DNA of 64,000 nucleotides from an uncultured Altererythrobacter sp. (lineage in GTDB: Bacteria > Pseudomonadota > Alphaproteobacteria > Sphingomonadales > Sphingomonadaceae): assembly GCA_913055875.1 (NCBI GenBank), contig CAJXJY010000003.1, positions 186,001-250,000 on the forward strand, read 5' to 3'. Made by a program: the position numbers and the translations under genes. Below the pieces are notes generated by a model. It was not told where the DNA came from. It saw only the letters and a list, made by a program, of their open reading frames with translations, and did not search any database. Of the stretch, positions 1 through 8,255 are shown in pieces. Position 1 is the stretch's first letter. The number at the start of each line of letters is the position of its first letter.

Positions 1-414
1 CAGACCCTCGGGCGGCACGCCGGTTTGCCAGAACACGTCGATCGGAATACCGCCGCGCGGGTACCAGTAGCCGCCGATACGGAGCCAGCGCGGTGCCATC
101 TCCTCGGCCAGCCGCTGGCCGATGCCGACCGTGATATCCTCGTGGAAGCCGCAATGATTGCGAAACGACCCGAGGAACAGCTTGAGGCTCTTCGATTCGA
201 CGATCGTTGCACCCGGCGCGTAGTCGATAACAAGGTGCGCGAAGTCGGGCTGGCCGGTAACCGGGCACAGCGAGGTAAATTCGGGCGCGGCGAAGCGAAC
301 GAGATACAGCGCTCCTTCGCGCGGATCGGCCACGTAGTCGAGTTTCGCCTCCTCGGGCGAGGCGGGCAGCGGACTTTGCCGCCCGAGATGCAGCGTGTCT
401 GGTGTGTCGCTCAT
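1..414 (-). CDS. queF: NADPH-dependent 7-cyano-7-deazaguanine reductase QueF (3' end outside window)
   Basis: QueF reduces preQ0 to preQ1 in queuosine synthesis in the cytoplasm. The 138 residues visible start at the ATG at 414 ([11 protein letters not shown]) and run off the left edge. The reading contains the family block [13 protein letters not shown] with the catalytic Cys, then [15 protein letters not shown], and near the edge the motif [14 protein letters not shown], all typical of the short single-domain QueF. Known QueF proteins of this type are around 150 residues, so only a few residues are missing. It is divergent from the proline-rich membrane protein at 517; the 102-base gap must hold both promoters, but I see no clear motif in it. 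Confidence 0.93.
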   Translation of the reverse strand, partial: MSDTPDTLHLGRQSPLPASPEEAKLDYVADPREGALYLVRFAAPEFTSLCPVTGQPDFAHLVIDYAPGATIVESKSLKLFLGSFRNHCGFHEDITVGIGQRLAEEMAPRWLRIGGYWYPRGGIPIDVFWQTGVPPEGL

Positions 415-516
415 GCCGCGCATGTGGCCCGATCGGCGCTTTCGCACAAGTCGCCGCTGGCGATTCCGCTTTTCAGCCCCTATTCAGCGCCGCCCGCGAT
501 TGCCGACTCGCCTCTT

Positions 517-1698
517 ATGAAACCCGCCATCCAGCTCCTCTCCGCGCTTGCCGTACACGTGGCCGTTTCCGGGGCCGTTTGCGGGGCCGTCCTTGGTGCC
601 GCGCCCGCTGCAGCGCAAAACCGGGTGCAGGACTTCCAGCTGCCGCCCAACCCGACCCCGACGCCGTCCGCAACGCCGCGCGTGCAGGGGCCGGTCGATA
701 CGGAAGCACCGGTCCCGGTCGGCCCGCGAGTGATCCCGACCGCCACGCCGACGCCGACGGCAAGCCCTGCGCCGCCGCCCACTGCAACGAACACGCCGGT
801 CCCGCGACCGGCGCGCACCCCCGGTGCGATCGTACAACCTGTGCCGCGAGCGACGGCAAGCCCGCTGCCGACACCGCGCAACGAACCCGAGCCCCCACCC
901 CTGCCGTCGAGCGAACCGACCCCCGCCCCGACGCAGGTACAAAGCCCTGCGTCCGGCGATCCGGCCTCCGCTCCGTCCCCCGCTACGGCGAGGCCGGACG
1001 CAGCGCCGGTGGAAAGCGACTCGGCGTTCGCGTGGTGGGCCTGGCTGCTCGCGGCGCTTGCGGCGCTCGGAACGGGGGCGTTCGGACTGTGGTTCCTGCG
1101 CAATCGCCGCTATTCTCCGGCGGGCACGCCCGAGATCGAACCTCCGCTTGCGCGTCGGCAGGCGCCTCCGCCTTCGCCGCCGGAACCCGTATCCGAGCCG
1201 CAGCCGGCGGCGTCTGCCCCCGCCAGCGCGCTGGCGATCTCGGTCGCGCCGGTGCAGCTCAGCCGGAGCATGCGCTTTGCCAGCCTGGCGTACCGGCTCA
1301 GCCTGAAGAACAACGGCCCGAAGCCGCTCAGCGATATCTTCATCGGGGCCGACCTCGTGTCGGCGCATCGCAGCCTGCCGATGGAGCAGCAGCTTGCGAA
1401 ACCCGACAGCACCCTGCCCGAAACCGGGTGCATCGGTGCGATCGCGCCGGGCGAGGAAGTCGAGGTGAAAGGCGAACTCCGGTTGCCGCTCGAGACGGTC
1501 CGGACGATCCGGCAGGGCAAGGCCCATCTCTACGTCCCGCTGTTGCGTGTGCGCGCGCAGCCCGACGGCGCCGATCCGGTCGCGCGCACCTTCCTCGTCG
1601 GCACGCTGCCCGATGGGCAGGCGCGCAAACTGCAGCCCTTCCGCCTCGACGAAATGCCGCAAACCTACCGTTCGATCGGAACGATGCCGCTCGATTGA
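517..1698 (+). CDS. proline/threonine-rich single-pass membrane protein of unknown function
   Basis: Unrecognised protein of 393 residues. The N-terminus from the ATG at 517 (MKPAIQLLSALAVHVAVSG) looks like a signal peptide ending near APAAAQ at about residue 35. Residues 40-160 are a low-complexity linker rich in Pro, Thr, Ser and Ala, with PTPTPSATP-like repeats. A hydrophobic segment around residues 170-192 (AWWAWLLAALAALG) followed by RNRR predicts one membrane span with a cytoplasmic tail. After a second proline-rich stretch comes a compact domain of about 150 residues (from LAISVAPVQLSRSMRFASL) that looks beta-rich and may be immunoglobulin-like. The layout suggests a periplasmic proline stalk tethering a cytoplasmic domain. 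The stop lies 40 bases before sseA. Confidence 0.75.
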   Translation: MKPAIQLLSALAVHVAVSGAVCGAVLGAAPAAAQNRVQDFQLPPNPTPTPSATPRVQGPVDTEAPVPVGPRVIPTATPTPTASPAPPPTATNTPVPRPARTPGAIVQPVPRATASPLPTPRNEPEPPPLPSSEPTPAPTQVQSPASGDPASAPSPATARPDAAPVESDSAFAWWAWLLAALAALGTGAFGLWFLRNRRYSPAGTPEIEPPLARRQAPPPSPPEPVSEPQPAASAPASALAISVAPVQLSRSMRFASLAYRLSLKNNGPKPLSDIFIGADLVSAHRSLPMEQQLAKPDSTLPETGCIGAIAPGEEVEVKGELRLPLETVRTIRQGKAHLYVPLLRVRAQPDGADPVARTFLVGTLPDGQARKLQPFRLDEMPQTYRSIGTMPLD

Positions 1699-1738
1699 CC
1701 GCTCGACAGACGGTGCCGTGCGCGGCTACCCCGGTCGT

Positions 1739-2581
1739 ATGGACATGCTCGTTTCGACCGACTGGCTGGCGGACAATCTGGCCACCGTACGCGTGCTCGA
1801 CGCCTCGGCGCATCTGCCCGCCGCAGGCCGCGATCCGGCAGCGGACTTCGCCGAGGACCATATCCCCGGGGCCGCATTTCTCGGCCTTGCGAGCCTGACG
1901 GACGAAACCTCTTCCGTCCCGTCGGCCCTGCCGCGTGCCGACCAGTTCGCCGAGCGCATGGCCGAACTCGGCATGCGGCCCGGCGACCGCGTGGTGCTCT
2001 ACGACGACAGCATGTTGCGCAGCGCGGCGCGCGCATGGTTCGTGTTCCGCATGTTCGGCTGGAGCGACGTCGCGGTGCTCAACGGCGGTCTGGCAAAGTG
2101 GAAGGCGGAGGGACATTCGCTCGAAACCGGCACGGCACAATTCGATCGCTCCGACTTTCCCGAACCGTCGGCCGACACCGGGTGCGTGCGGTGCAAGCAG
2201 GACATGCTCGCCAATATCGGTGACGGCGACGAGCAGGTGGTCGATGCCCGCGACGACGAGCGTTTCACGGGCGAATCCGACGATGCCGTGCACGGCCTCG
2301 AAGGCGGCCATATTCCGGGTGCGCGGCACTTGTTCTTCCGTTCGCTGCTGGCGGAGGACGGAACCTTCAAGCCGCGCGACGAGCTCCGGCGCCTGTTCGA
2401 CGAGGCCGGGATCGACCTCGACCGGCCGCTCGTGACCAGCTGCGGCAGCGGGATGACCGCTTCGGTCGTGCTGTTCGCAGCCCGGCTGCTCGGCAAGCAC
2501 GATGCGGCACTGTACGACGGCAGCTGGAGCGAATGGGGCGCCGATCCGGAAACTCCCAAGGAAACCGGGCCGGCGCGCTGA
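1739..2581 (+). CDS. sseA: 3-mercaptopyruvate sulfurtransferase (rhodanese family)
   Basis: Cytoplasmic sulfurtransferase of 280 residues that moves sulfur from 3-mercaptopyruvate to thiol acceptors or cyanide. It has two rhodanese domains: an inactive N-terminal one (from VSTDWLADNL) and a catalytic C-terminal one. The active-site loop reads CGSGMTA, matching the CGSGVTA signature of mercaptopyruvate sulfurtransferases rather than the CRKGVT of thiosulfate sulfurtransferases. The start is the ATG at 1739 (MDMLVSTDWL), which gives the expected length. The stop is 2 bases before the start of the cystathionine beta-lyase gene, so the two are surely co-transcribed, linking two sulfur amino-acid steps. 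Confidence 0.93.
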   Translation: MDMLVSTDWLADNLATVRVLDASAHLPAAGRDPAADFAEDHIPGAAFLGLASLTDETSSVPSALPRADQFAERMAELGMRPGDRVVLYDDSMLRSAARAWFVFRMFGWSDVAVLNGGLAKWKAEGHSLETGTAQFDRSDFPEPSADTGCVRCKQDMLANIGDGDEQVVDARDDERFTGESDDAVHGLEGGHIPGARHLFFRSLLAEDGTFKPRDELRRLFDEAGIDLDRPLVTSCGSGMTASVVLFAARLLGKHDAALYDGSWSEWGADPETPKETGPAR

Positions 2582-2583
2582 GC

Positions 2584-3792
2584 ATGACGAAAAAGAGCGA
2601 TACGCATGGCTCGAACACCCGCCTCGTTACCGGCGGGCGGCGCCGCGAATGGACTGGGCCGGTGGTCAATCCCCCGGTGTGGCGCGCGAGCACGCATCTC
2701 TACGAGGACATCGCGGCCAAGGATGAGGGCGGCAAGCACAACGAGGACGGGCGCTTCTTCTACGGCCGCCGCGGCGCGCCGACGCAATGGGCGCTGGCCG
2801 AGGCGCTGACCGAGCTCGAACCGGGCGCGCACGGCACGGTGCTCTACCCGAGCGGCGTTGCCGCAATCGCCGGGGCGCTGCTCGCGGTGCTCAAGCCGGG
2901 CGATGTGCTGCTGGTCACCGACAACGCCTACGAGCCGAGCCGCGTGATGGCGAACGGGTTGCTCAAGCGCATGGGCGTCGATTGCCGCTTTTTCGACCCG
3001 CTCGACGTCGACGGTTTCGCCGACCGCTTCTGCGACAAGACCAAGGCGGTGCTGTTCGAAAACCCCGGCAGCCTGACGATGGAAGTGTGCGACATCCCCG
3101 CCCTCGCCGCGATCGCACGCGAACGGAGCGCCGTCAGCCTGATCGACAACACCTGGGCAAGCCCGCTCGGCTTTCACGCACTCGATCACGGCTGCGATAT
3201 CGCGATCATGAGCCTGACCAAGCATGTCGGCGGCCATTCGGACCTGATGATGGGGTCGGCGAGCGCGGGAGAACGCTGGTACCGGCGGCTCAGGCAGACC
3301 GCGCAGGCGCTCGGCCAGGTCGTCTCGCCCGACGATGCGGCGCTGGCGGCGCGCGGGTTGCGGACGATGGGCCTGCGCCTGGAGCGCAGCACCGCCACCG
3401 CTCTCGAAATCGCACGCTGGCTCGAACACCGCGAGGACGTGGCGCATGTGTTGTGTCCCTTTCTCCCCGGCGCTCCGGGCTACGAATTGTGGCAACGCGA
3501 TTTCTCCGGCGGGTGCGGATTGTTCAGCTTCGTGTTGAAGGGCAGCGACGAAGCCGCGCGGACACGCCTGATCGATACGCTCGACCTGTTCGGGATCGGC
3601 TTCAGCTGGGGCGGTTTCGAAAGCCTTGCGCTGCCGTTCGACCCGGCTTCGATCCGCAGCGAAACGCCCTGGCCGCCAGAGGGTTGGCAATCGGGCGACC
3701 GATTGGGTATCCGTCTGTCGATCGGCCTCGAGGATGCGAGCGACCTGATCGCCGATCTGGCACGCGGTTTCGCCGCCATGGAGCAAGGATGA
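2584..3792 (+). CDS. metC: cystathionine beta-lyase (Cys/Met metabolism PLP enzyme)
   Basis: PLP enzyme of 402 residues from the gamma-family of Cys/Met metabolism enzymes, predicted to cleave cystathionine to homocysteine, pyruvate and ammonia. The PLP-binding Lys is in SLTKHVGGHSDLMMG, a form typical of the proteobacterial MetC group; the upstream block YPSGVAAIAGALLAVLKPGD is the substrate and cofactor fold region. The start ATG at 2584 follows the sseA stop by 2 bases. The stop overlaps the ATG of the mechanosensitive channel gene by 4 bases (ATGA), implying translational coupling. A side activity as L-cysteine desulfhydrase cannot be excluded from sequence. Confidence 0.9.
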   Translation: MTKKSDTHGSNTRLVTGGRRREWTGPVVNPPVWRASTHLYEDIAAKDEGGKHNEDGRFFYGRRGAPTQWALAEALTELEPGAHGTVLYPSGVAAIAGALLAVLKPGDVLLVTDNAYEPSRVMANGLLKRMGVDCRFFDPLDVDGFADRFCDKTKAVLFENPGSLTMEVCDIPALAAIARERSAVSLIDNTWASPLGFHALDHGCDIAIMSLTKHVGGHSDLMMGSASAGERWYRRLRQTAQALGQVVSPDDAALAARGLRTMGLRLERSTATALEIARWLEHREDVAHVLCPFLPGAPGYELWQRDFSGGCGLFSFVLKGSDEAARTRLIDTLDLFGIGFSWGGFESLALPFDPASIRSETPWPPEGWQSGDRLGIRLSIGLEDASDLIADLARGFAAMEQG

Positions 3793-5012
3793 CCACGACC
3801 GCCTCTCTGCCGACACAAGCGCCGACCGGCTCGCCGAGCCCGGAGCCGGTGCCGCTGGTCGATCCGCGCACCGGGGAGCCGTTGCTCGATCCCGACACCG
3901 GCGAGCAGCTGATGGGCATTCCCGCAGCCGAGCCGCGCCCGATGCTCGACCCCGAGACGGGCGAACCGCTGCTCGATCCGGAAACCGGCGAGCCGCTGCT
4001 GGCGGTTCCGCAGCCGACTCCGACCCCGACGCCGACCGAAGAGGTCGCCGAAGGGGTGAAGGGCGCCGAGGCGGCGAAGGAAGCCGTATCGCAAAGCGAA
4101 ACCGTGCGCGGCGTGATCGAAACACTTGATGCGCTGGCCTTCCAGATCGGCGATTTCCGCATCTCTCTGTTCGATGCGCTGTTCGTCATGCTGGTGATCG
4201 GCGGGGTGATCGCGCTGGCATGGTTCCTCAGCAAGGTCGGTCGCAGGGCGCTGCGCCGGGTGACCAAGTTCGACGAGACGCAGCGTCTGCTCGCCGAAAA
4301 GCTGCTCACCATCGCCGCCTGGGGCCTCGCCTTCTTCATCGGCATCGACCTCCTCGGTATCGACCTGACCGCGCTGGCGGTGTTTTCGGGCGCGTTCGGC
4401 CTCGCGATCGGTTTCGGGCTGCAGAAGACCTTCGGCAACCTCATCGCCGGAATCATCCTGCTGATGGACAAGTCGATCAAGCCGGGCGACGTGATCGCGG
4501 TTGCCGATCAGGCGGGCAATTCGACCTTCGGCCAGATCCGCAAGATCGGCATCCGCGCGGTCTCGATCACCACGCGCGACCAGAAGGAATATCTCATTCC
4601 GAACGAGAACCTGATGGTCAATCAGGTCGAGAACTGGTCCTATTCGAGCCGCAACGTGCGGATGCAGGTGCCGGTCGGCGTGTCGTACGGCTGCGACATC
4701 AAGGAAGCCGAAAAGCTGATGCTGGAGGCGGCCAAGGCGTGCGACCGCGTGCTCAAGGCGCCGCCGCCGACCTGCTGGCTTGATGAATACGGCGACAGTT
4801 CGGTCAATTTCATCATCCATTGCTGGATCACCGATCCCGAGGAAGGGGTCGGCAATATCAAGAGCCAGGTGCTCAAGAAGCTGTGGGAGCTGTTTCAGGA
4901 AAACGGCATCGAGATTCCCTTCCCCCAGCGCGACCTCAACCTGCGCGGAAACGAGCAATTCGAACAACTTGTCGCCGCCATTTCGCAACGTGTCGAGAAG
5001 TCCGAAAGCTGA
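3789..5012 (+). CDS. MscS-family mechanosensitive ion channel with N-terminal DPxTGEPLL repeats
   Basis: Inner-membrane channel of 407 residues that should open on membrane tension and release osmolytes. Residues 1-115 are hydrophilic and contain four copies of a nine-residue unit of the form DP(R/D/E)TGE(P/Q)L(L/M), at about 25-33, 34-42, 54-62 and 63-71, followed by a PTPTPTPTEE stretch. Three hydrophobic segments follow at about 124-148, 168-190 and 192-228. The last is the pore-lining helix, with GAFGLAIGFGLQKTFGNLIAG and then the conserved KPGDVI of the MscS beta domain. The C-terminal domain ends near FPQRDLNLRG. The start ATG at 3789 overlaps the metC stop. The repeat-bearing N-terminal extension is not part of the classical MscS core. 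Confidence 0.9.
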   Translation: MTTTASLPTQAPTGSPSPEPVPLVDPRTGEPLLDPDTGEQLMGIPAAEPRPMLDPETGEPLLDPETGEPLLAVPQPTPTPTPTEEVAEGVKGAEAAKEAVSQSETVRGVIETLDALAFQIGDFRISLFDALFVMLVIGGVIALAWFLSKVGRRALRRVTKFDETQRLLAEKLLTIAAWGLAFFIGIDLLGIDLTALAVFSGAFGLAIGFGLQKTFGNLIAGIILLMDKSIKPGDVIAVADQAGNSTFGQIRKIGIRAVSITTRDQKEYLIPNENLMVNQVENWSYSSRNVRMQVPVGVSYGCDIKEAEKLMLEAAKACDRVLKAPPPTCWLDEYGDSSVNFIIHCWITDPEEGVGNIKSQVLKKLWELFQENGIEIPFPQRDLNLRGNEQFEQLVAAISQRVEKSES

Positions 5013-5110
5013 CCTTGCAGGCGGGCTACCGCCGCTTTCACAAACTTTGCTACCCCGCCTGACACCCATTCTGGCTGGCGGGAATTCGCGGGCGGGCGCA
5101 TCTCCCCGGC

Positions 5111-5869
5111 ATGGCACATACCGGCACCGTCTATCTCGTCGGCGCAGGCCCGGGCGACCCCGACCTGCTCACGCTGCGCGCCGCGCGGTTGCTCGAACGC
5201 GCCCGGATCGTGGTCCATGACGGGCTGGTCGATCCGGCGGTGCTCGCGCTGGCGCCCGAACATGCGACGCTGATTTCGGTCGCCAAGCGGCGCGCGCATC
5301 ACACGCTGCCGCAGGAGGACATCTGCGCGCTGCTGGTGCGCGAGGCGCGCGCCGGGCGCGACGTAGTCCGGCTCAAGGGCGGAGATCCGCTGATCTTCGG
5401 ACGCGGCGGCGAGGAGGCCGAGGCATGTCATGCGGCCGGGGTTCCGGTCGAGATCGTCCCCGGCATCAGCGCCGCCAACGGCGCCGCGGCCGCAGCGCAG
5501 ATCGCGCTGACGCATCGCGACGCATCGAGCATCGTCAGCTTCGTTGCCGGTCAGTGCAAGGGGCTCAGGGACCAGGACTGGGCCGGACTTGCGGGCAAGG
5601 GCCGCACGCTGGTTATCTACATGGGTGTGAAAACGGCGCCGCAGATCGCCGACAAGCTGATGGAGGACGGGCTCGCGCCCGACATGCCGCTGGCAGTGAT
5701 CGAGAACGCCGCGCGACCGGAAATGCGCGTGCTGCGCGGATTGCTCGCAGGCCTTCCCGAACTGGTCGAGCGCGAGGCCGTGAAAAGCCCCGCGCTGATC
5801 GTGATCGGCGAAGTGACCGCTCGTGAAGATCGCGCGGTCGCCGCCTTGGCACAGGAAGCGGCGCGATGA
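5111..5869 (+). CDS. cobA: uroporphyrinogen-III C-methyltransferase
   Basis: SAM-dependent methyltransferase of 252 residues making precorrin-2 from uroporphyrinogen III, the first step to siroheme, which the sulfite reductase encoded two genes downstream needs. Family blocks are clear: VYLVGAGPGDPDLLTLRA at the N-terminus (SAM site), VRLKGGDPLIFGRGGEE, and VPGISAANGAAA. It is the single-domain SUMT type, without the CysG dehydrogenase/ferrochelatase part. The start is the ATG at 5111. Its stop overlaps the DUF2849 start by 4 bases. The 98 bases upstream follow mscS and must hold the operon promoter; I see no convincing riboswitch in them. Confidence 0.94.
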   Translation: MAHTGTVYLVGAGPGDPDLLTLRAARLLERARIVVHDGLVDPAVLALAPEHATLISVAKRRAHHTLPQEDICALLVREARAGRDVVRLKGGDPLIFGRGGEEAEACHAAGVPVEIVPGISAANGAAAAAQIALTHRDASSIVSFVAGQCKGLRDQDWAGLAGKGRTLVIYMGVKTAPQIADKLMEDGLAPDMPLAVIENAARPEMRVLRGLLAGLPELVEREAVKSPALIVIGEVTAREDRAVAALAQEAAR

Positions 5870-6162
5870 AGATCCTCACCGGCAACGATCTCAAGACCGG
5901 CGCGGTCGTGTGGTGGACCGGGGTCGACTGGTCGATCCATGTCGACGACGCGGTCGATGCGGGCGGCGAGGCCGATACCGTCGCCGCGCGCGAGGAAGCC
6001 GCGCGGCGGGTCAATGTACCCTATGCGATCGAAGCCGAGCGCATCGACGGAAAGGTCCGCCCCGCGCATATCAAGGACCGCGTCCGCGCGCTCGGCCCCA
6101 CGGTGCGCCCCGACCTCACGCTCAAGCCCGCCGACCCCGATGCGCGCGACTGGGTGATCTGA
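5866..6162 (+). CDS. DUF2849 domain protein of the sulfite-reduction operon
   Basis: Small soluble protein of 98 residues (MKILTGNDLKTGAVVWWTG) that matches the DUF2849 pattern: a short N-terminal beta-rich half followed by a charged half (EEAARRVNVPYAIEAERIDG) and a C-terminal IKDRVRALGPTVRPDLTLK. In alphaproteobacteria this family sits next to sulfite reductase genes, as here, where its start overlaps cobA by 4 bases and its stop is 1 base before cysI. Its function is not established. By position an accessory role in sulfite reductase assembly or electron supply is plausible, but that is inference. Confidence 0.85.
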   Translation: MKILTGNDLKTGAVVWWTGVDWSIHVDDAVDAGGEADTVAAREEAARRVNVPYAIEAERIDGKVRPAHIKDRVRALGPTVRPDLTLKPADPDARDWVI

Positions 6163-6163
6163 C

Positions 6164-7795
6164 ATGTATCTCTACGACCAATACGACCAGGCCATGGTCG
6201 ACGCCCGCGTCGAGGAGTTCCGCGACCAGGCGCGCCGCCGGCTCGAAGGCAAGCTGAGCGAAGACCAGTTCAAGCCGTTGCGGCTGATGAACGGGCTCTA
6301 CCTGCAGCTCCACGCCTACATGCTGCGCGTCGCGATCCCCTACGGCACGCTCAACGGACGCCAGATGCGCGCGCTGGCCGATATCGCGGAGACATACGAC
6401 CGCGGCTACGGCCATTTCACCACGCGCCAGAACATCCAGTACAACTGGATCAAGCTCGAGGACGCCGCCGATATCCTTGCCGATCTCGCCGAGGTCGAGA
6501 TGCACGCGATCCAGACCAGCGGGAACTGCATCCGCAATATCAGCAGCGACCATTTCGCGGGCGCAGCGGCGGATGAGCTGGTCGATCCCCGGCCCTATGC
6601 CGAACTTTTGCGGCAATGGTCGAGCTTCCACCCCGAATTCAGCTATCTGCCGCGCAAGTTCAAGATCGCGGTGATCGCCAGCGAGACCGATCGCGCGGCG
6701 ATGAAGCTGCACGATATCGGCATCCGGATCGTTTCCAACAGCGAGGGCGAACCGGGTGCCGCCTTCTATGTCGGCGGCGGAATGGGCCGCACGCCGATGA
6801 TCGCACCCTGCATCCGCGAGTTCGTCCCGCTCGACCGGCTGGTTACCTATGCCGAGGCGTGCCTCAGGGTCTACAACCGCTACGGGCGGCGCGACAACAA
6901 GTACAAGGCGCGGATCAAGATCCTCGTCCACGAACTCGGCGCGGAGGAATATACCCGCCAGGTCGAGGAGGAATTCGCGCACCTGCTCGAACAGGGCGTC
7001 GAACCGCCAATCGCCGAACTCGACCGCATCCGCACCTACTTCGCGGATCCCGACTTCGAGGACGGGCCGAAGAGCGTCGACCGGTCGGACCCCGATTTTG
7101 CGCTATGGGTCGAGCGCAACACCGTCCGCCACAAGCACGACGCCTATGTCTCCGCGGTGATCAGCCTCAAGCCGGTCGGCGGCATTCCCGGCGATGCCAG
7201 CGCGGAGCAGATGCGGCTGATGGCCGATCTCGCCGAGCGCTACAGCTTCGACGAGCTGCGCGTGATGCACACGCAGAACATCGTCCTCCCGCATGTGCGG
7301 ATCGCGGACCTGCACGCGCTGTGGAGCGCGCTCGACGAAGCCGGCCTGGGCGCGCCCAATCTCGACACGATCGAGGATATCATCGCCTGCCCGGGTCTCG
7401 ACTACTGTTCGCTCGCCAACGCCCGTTCGATCCCCGTGGCGCAGCGGATTTCGGAACGCTTCGCCGCCAAGGGCCGGACCGCCGAGCTGGGCGAGCTGAA
7501 GCTCAAGATTTCGGGCTGCATCAACGCCTGCGGCCACCACCATGCCGGCCATATCGGCATTCTCGGCGTCGACAGGAAAGGGGTCGAGAACTACCAGCTG
7601 CTGCTCGGCGGCAGCGAGGCGCAGGACACCGCGCTCGCCAAGATCACCGGTCCCGGCTTCGACGAGGACGGCATCGTCGACGCGGTCGAGACCGCGGCCG
7701 AGGTCTACCTGCGCGAACGCGAGGACGGCGAGCGCTTCCTCGACACCTATCGCCGCATCGGCATGACCCCGTTCAAGGAGGCGCTTTATGGCTGA
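6164..7795 (+). CDS. cysI: sulfite reductase hemoprotein subunit (nitrite/sulfite reductase family)
   Basis: Siroheme/[4Fe-4S] enzyme of 543 residues reducing sulfite to sulfide with six electrons. The N-terminus has the family substrate-site block GHFTTRQNIQYNWIKL; the four cluster ligands are in CPGLDYC and SGCINACGHHHAGHIG near residues 408-460. The genomic company (cobA, cysH) fixes the substrate as sulfite rather than nitrite. No flavoprotein cysJ is in the operon, so electrons may come from ferredoxin or another donor. The start ATG is at 6164; the stop overlaps the downstream DUF934 gene by 8 bases. Confidence 0.93.
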   Translation: MYLYDQYDQAMVDARVEEFRDQARRRLEGKLSEDQFKPLRLMNGLYLQLHAYMLRVAIPYGTLNGRQMRALADIAETYDRGYGHFTTRQNIQYNWIKLEDAADILADLAEVEMHAIQTSGNCIRNISSDHFAGAAADELVDPRPYAELLRQWSSFHPEFSYLPRKFKIAVIASETDRAAMKLHDIGIRIVSNSEGEPGAAFYVGGGMGRTPMIAPCIREFVPLDRLVTYAEACLRVYNRYGRRDNKYKARIKILVHELGAEEYTRQVEEEFAHLLEQGVEPPIAELDRIRTYFADPDFEDGPKSVDRSDPDFALWVERNTVRHKHDAYVSAVISLKPVGGIPGDASAEQMRLMADLAERYSFDELRVMHTQNIVLPHVRIADLHALWSALDEAGLGAPNLDTIEDIIACPGLDYCSLANARSIPVAQRISERFAAKGRTAELGELKLKISGCINACGHHHAGHIGILGVDRKGVENYQLLLGGSEAQDTALAKITGPGFDEDGIVDAVETAAEVYLREREDGERFLDTYRRIGMTPFKEALYG

Positions 7796-8255
7796 TACCG
7801 GAGACAGCGATATCGGCGGTACCAGCCCCGACGACGTCCAGCTGCGCTTTCGCGAAGACGAACCGGTCGGCCACGCCGCGGTGACGGTCGACGCCTTTCT
7901 CGACCAGTCCAACGCCAATGCGGTCCGGGTCGAGCCCGGCGACGATGCGCGCGAGCTGATCCCGCATCTGCAGCGCATCGCGCTGGTCGAAGTCAATTTT
8001 CCCGCCTTCGGCGACGGGCGCGGCTATTCCTCCGCGCGCATCCTGCGCGAGGCCGGCTATGCGGGCGAGCTGCGCGCGGTCGGCGACGTGCTGGTCGACC
8101 AGCTCGCCTATATGCGTCGGTGCGGCTTCGACGCCTTCGCCCCCGACGCCGCGCTCGACCCCAATGATGTCGAGGCCGCGCTGGCGCGCTGGCCGCATGT
8201 CTACCAGGAGGCCGCCGATGCGCGGCAGCCGATCTGGGCCGAACGCCACGCATGA
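7788..8255 (+). CDS. DUF934 domain protein of the sulfite-reduction operon
   Basis: Protein of 155 residues of the DUF934 family. The conserved centre is ALVEVNFPAFGDGRGYSSARILRE followed by YAGELRAVGDVLVDQLAYMRRCGFDAF. The family is found almost only beside cysI/cysH. The start ATG at 7788 lies inside the last codons of cysI and has a strong ribosome site (AAGGAGG) 7 bases upstream, so it is translationally coupled. The stop overlaps cysH by 4 bases. The function is unproven; proposals for the family centre on sulfite reductase function or electron transfer. No metal or nucleotide motif is visible. Confidence 0.88.
   Translation: MADTGDSDIGGTSPDDVQLRFREDEPVGHAAVTVDAFLDQSNANAVRVEPGDDARELIPHLQRIALVEVNFPAFGDGRGYSSARILREAGYAGELRAVGDVLVDQLAYMRRCGFDAFAPDAALDPNDVEAALARWPHVYQEAADARQPIWAERHA

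Noticed and set aside
1999-4125. Long minus-strand frames opposite sseA, metC and mscS (708 and 545 residues)
   Set aside because: Arg-rich, no domain, and antisense to three genes with clear motifs. The same artefact is seen opposite ftsZ and many other genes.
5013-5110. Possible riboswitch upstream of cobA
   Set aside because: There are GC-rich complementary bits (GGCGGG with CCCGCC) but no recognisable cobalamin, SAM or other riboswitch core.
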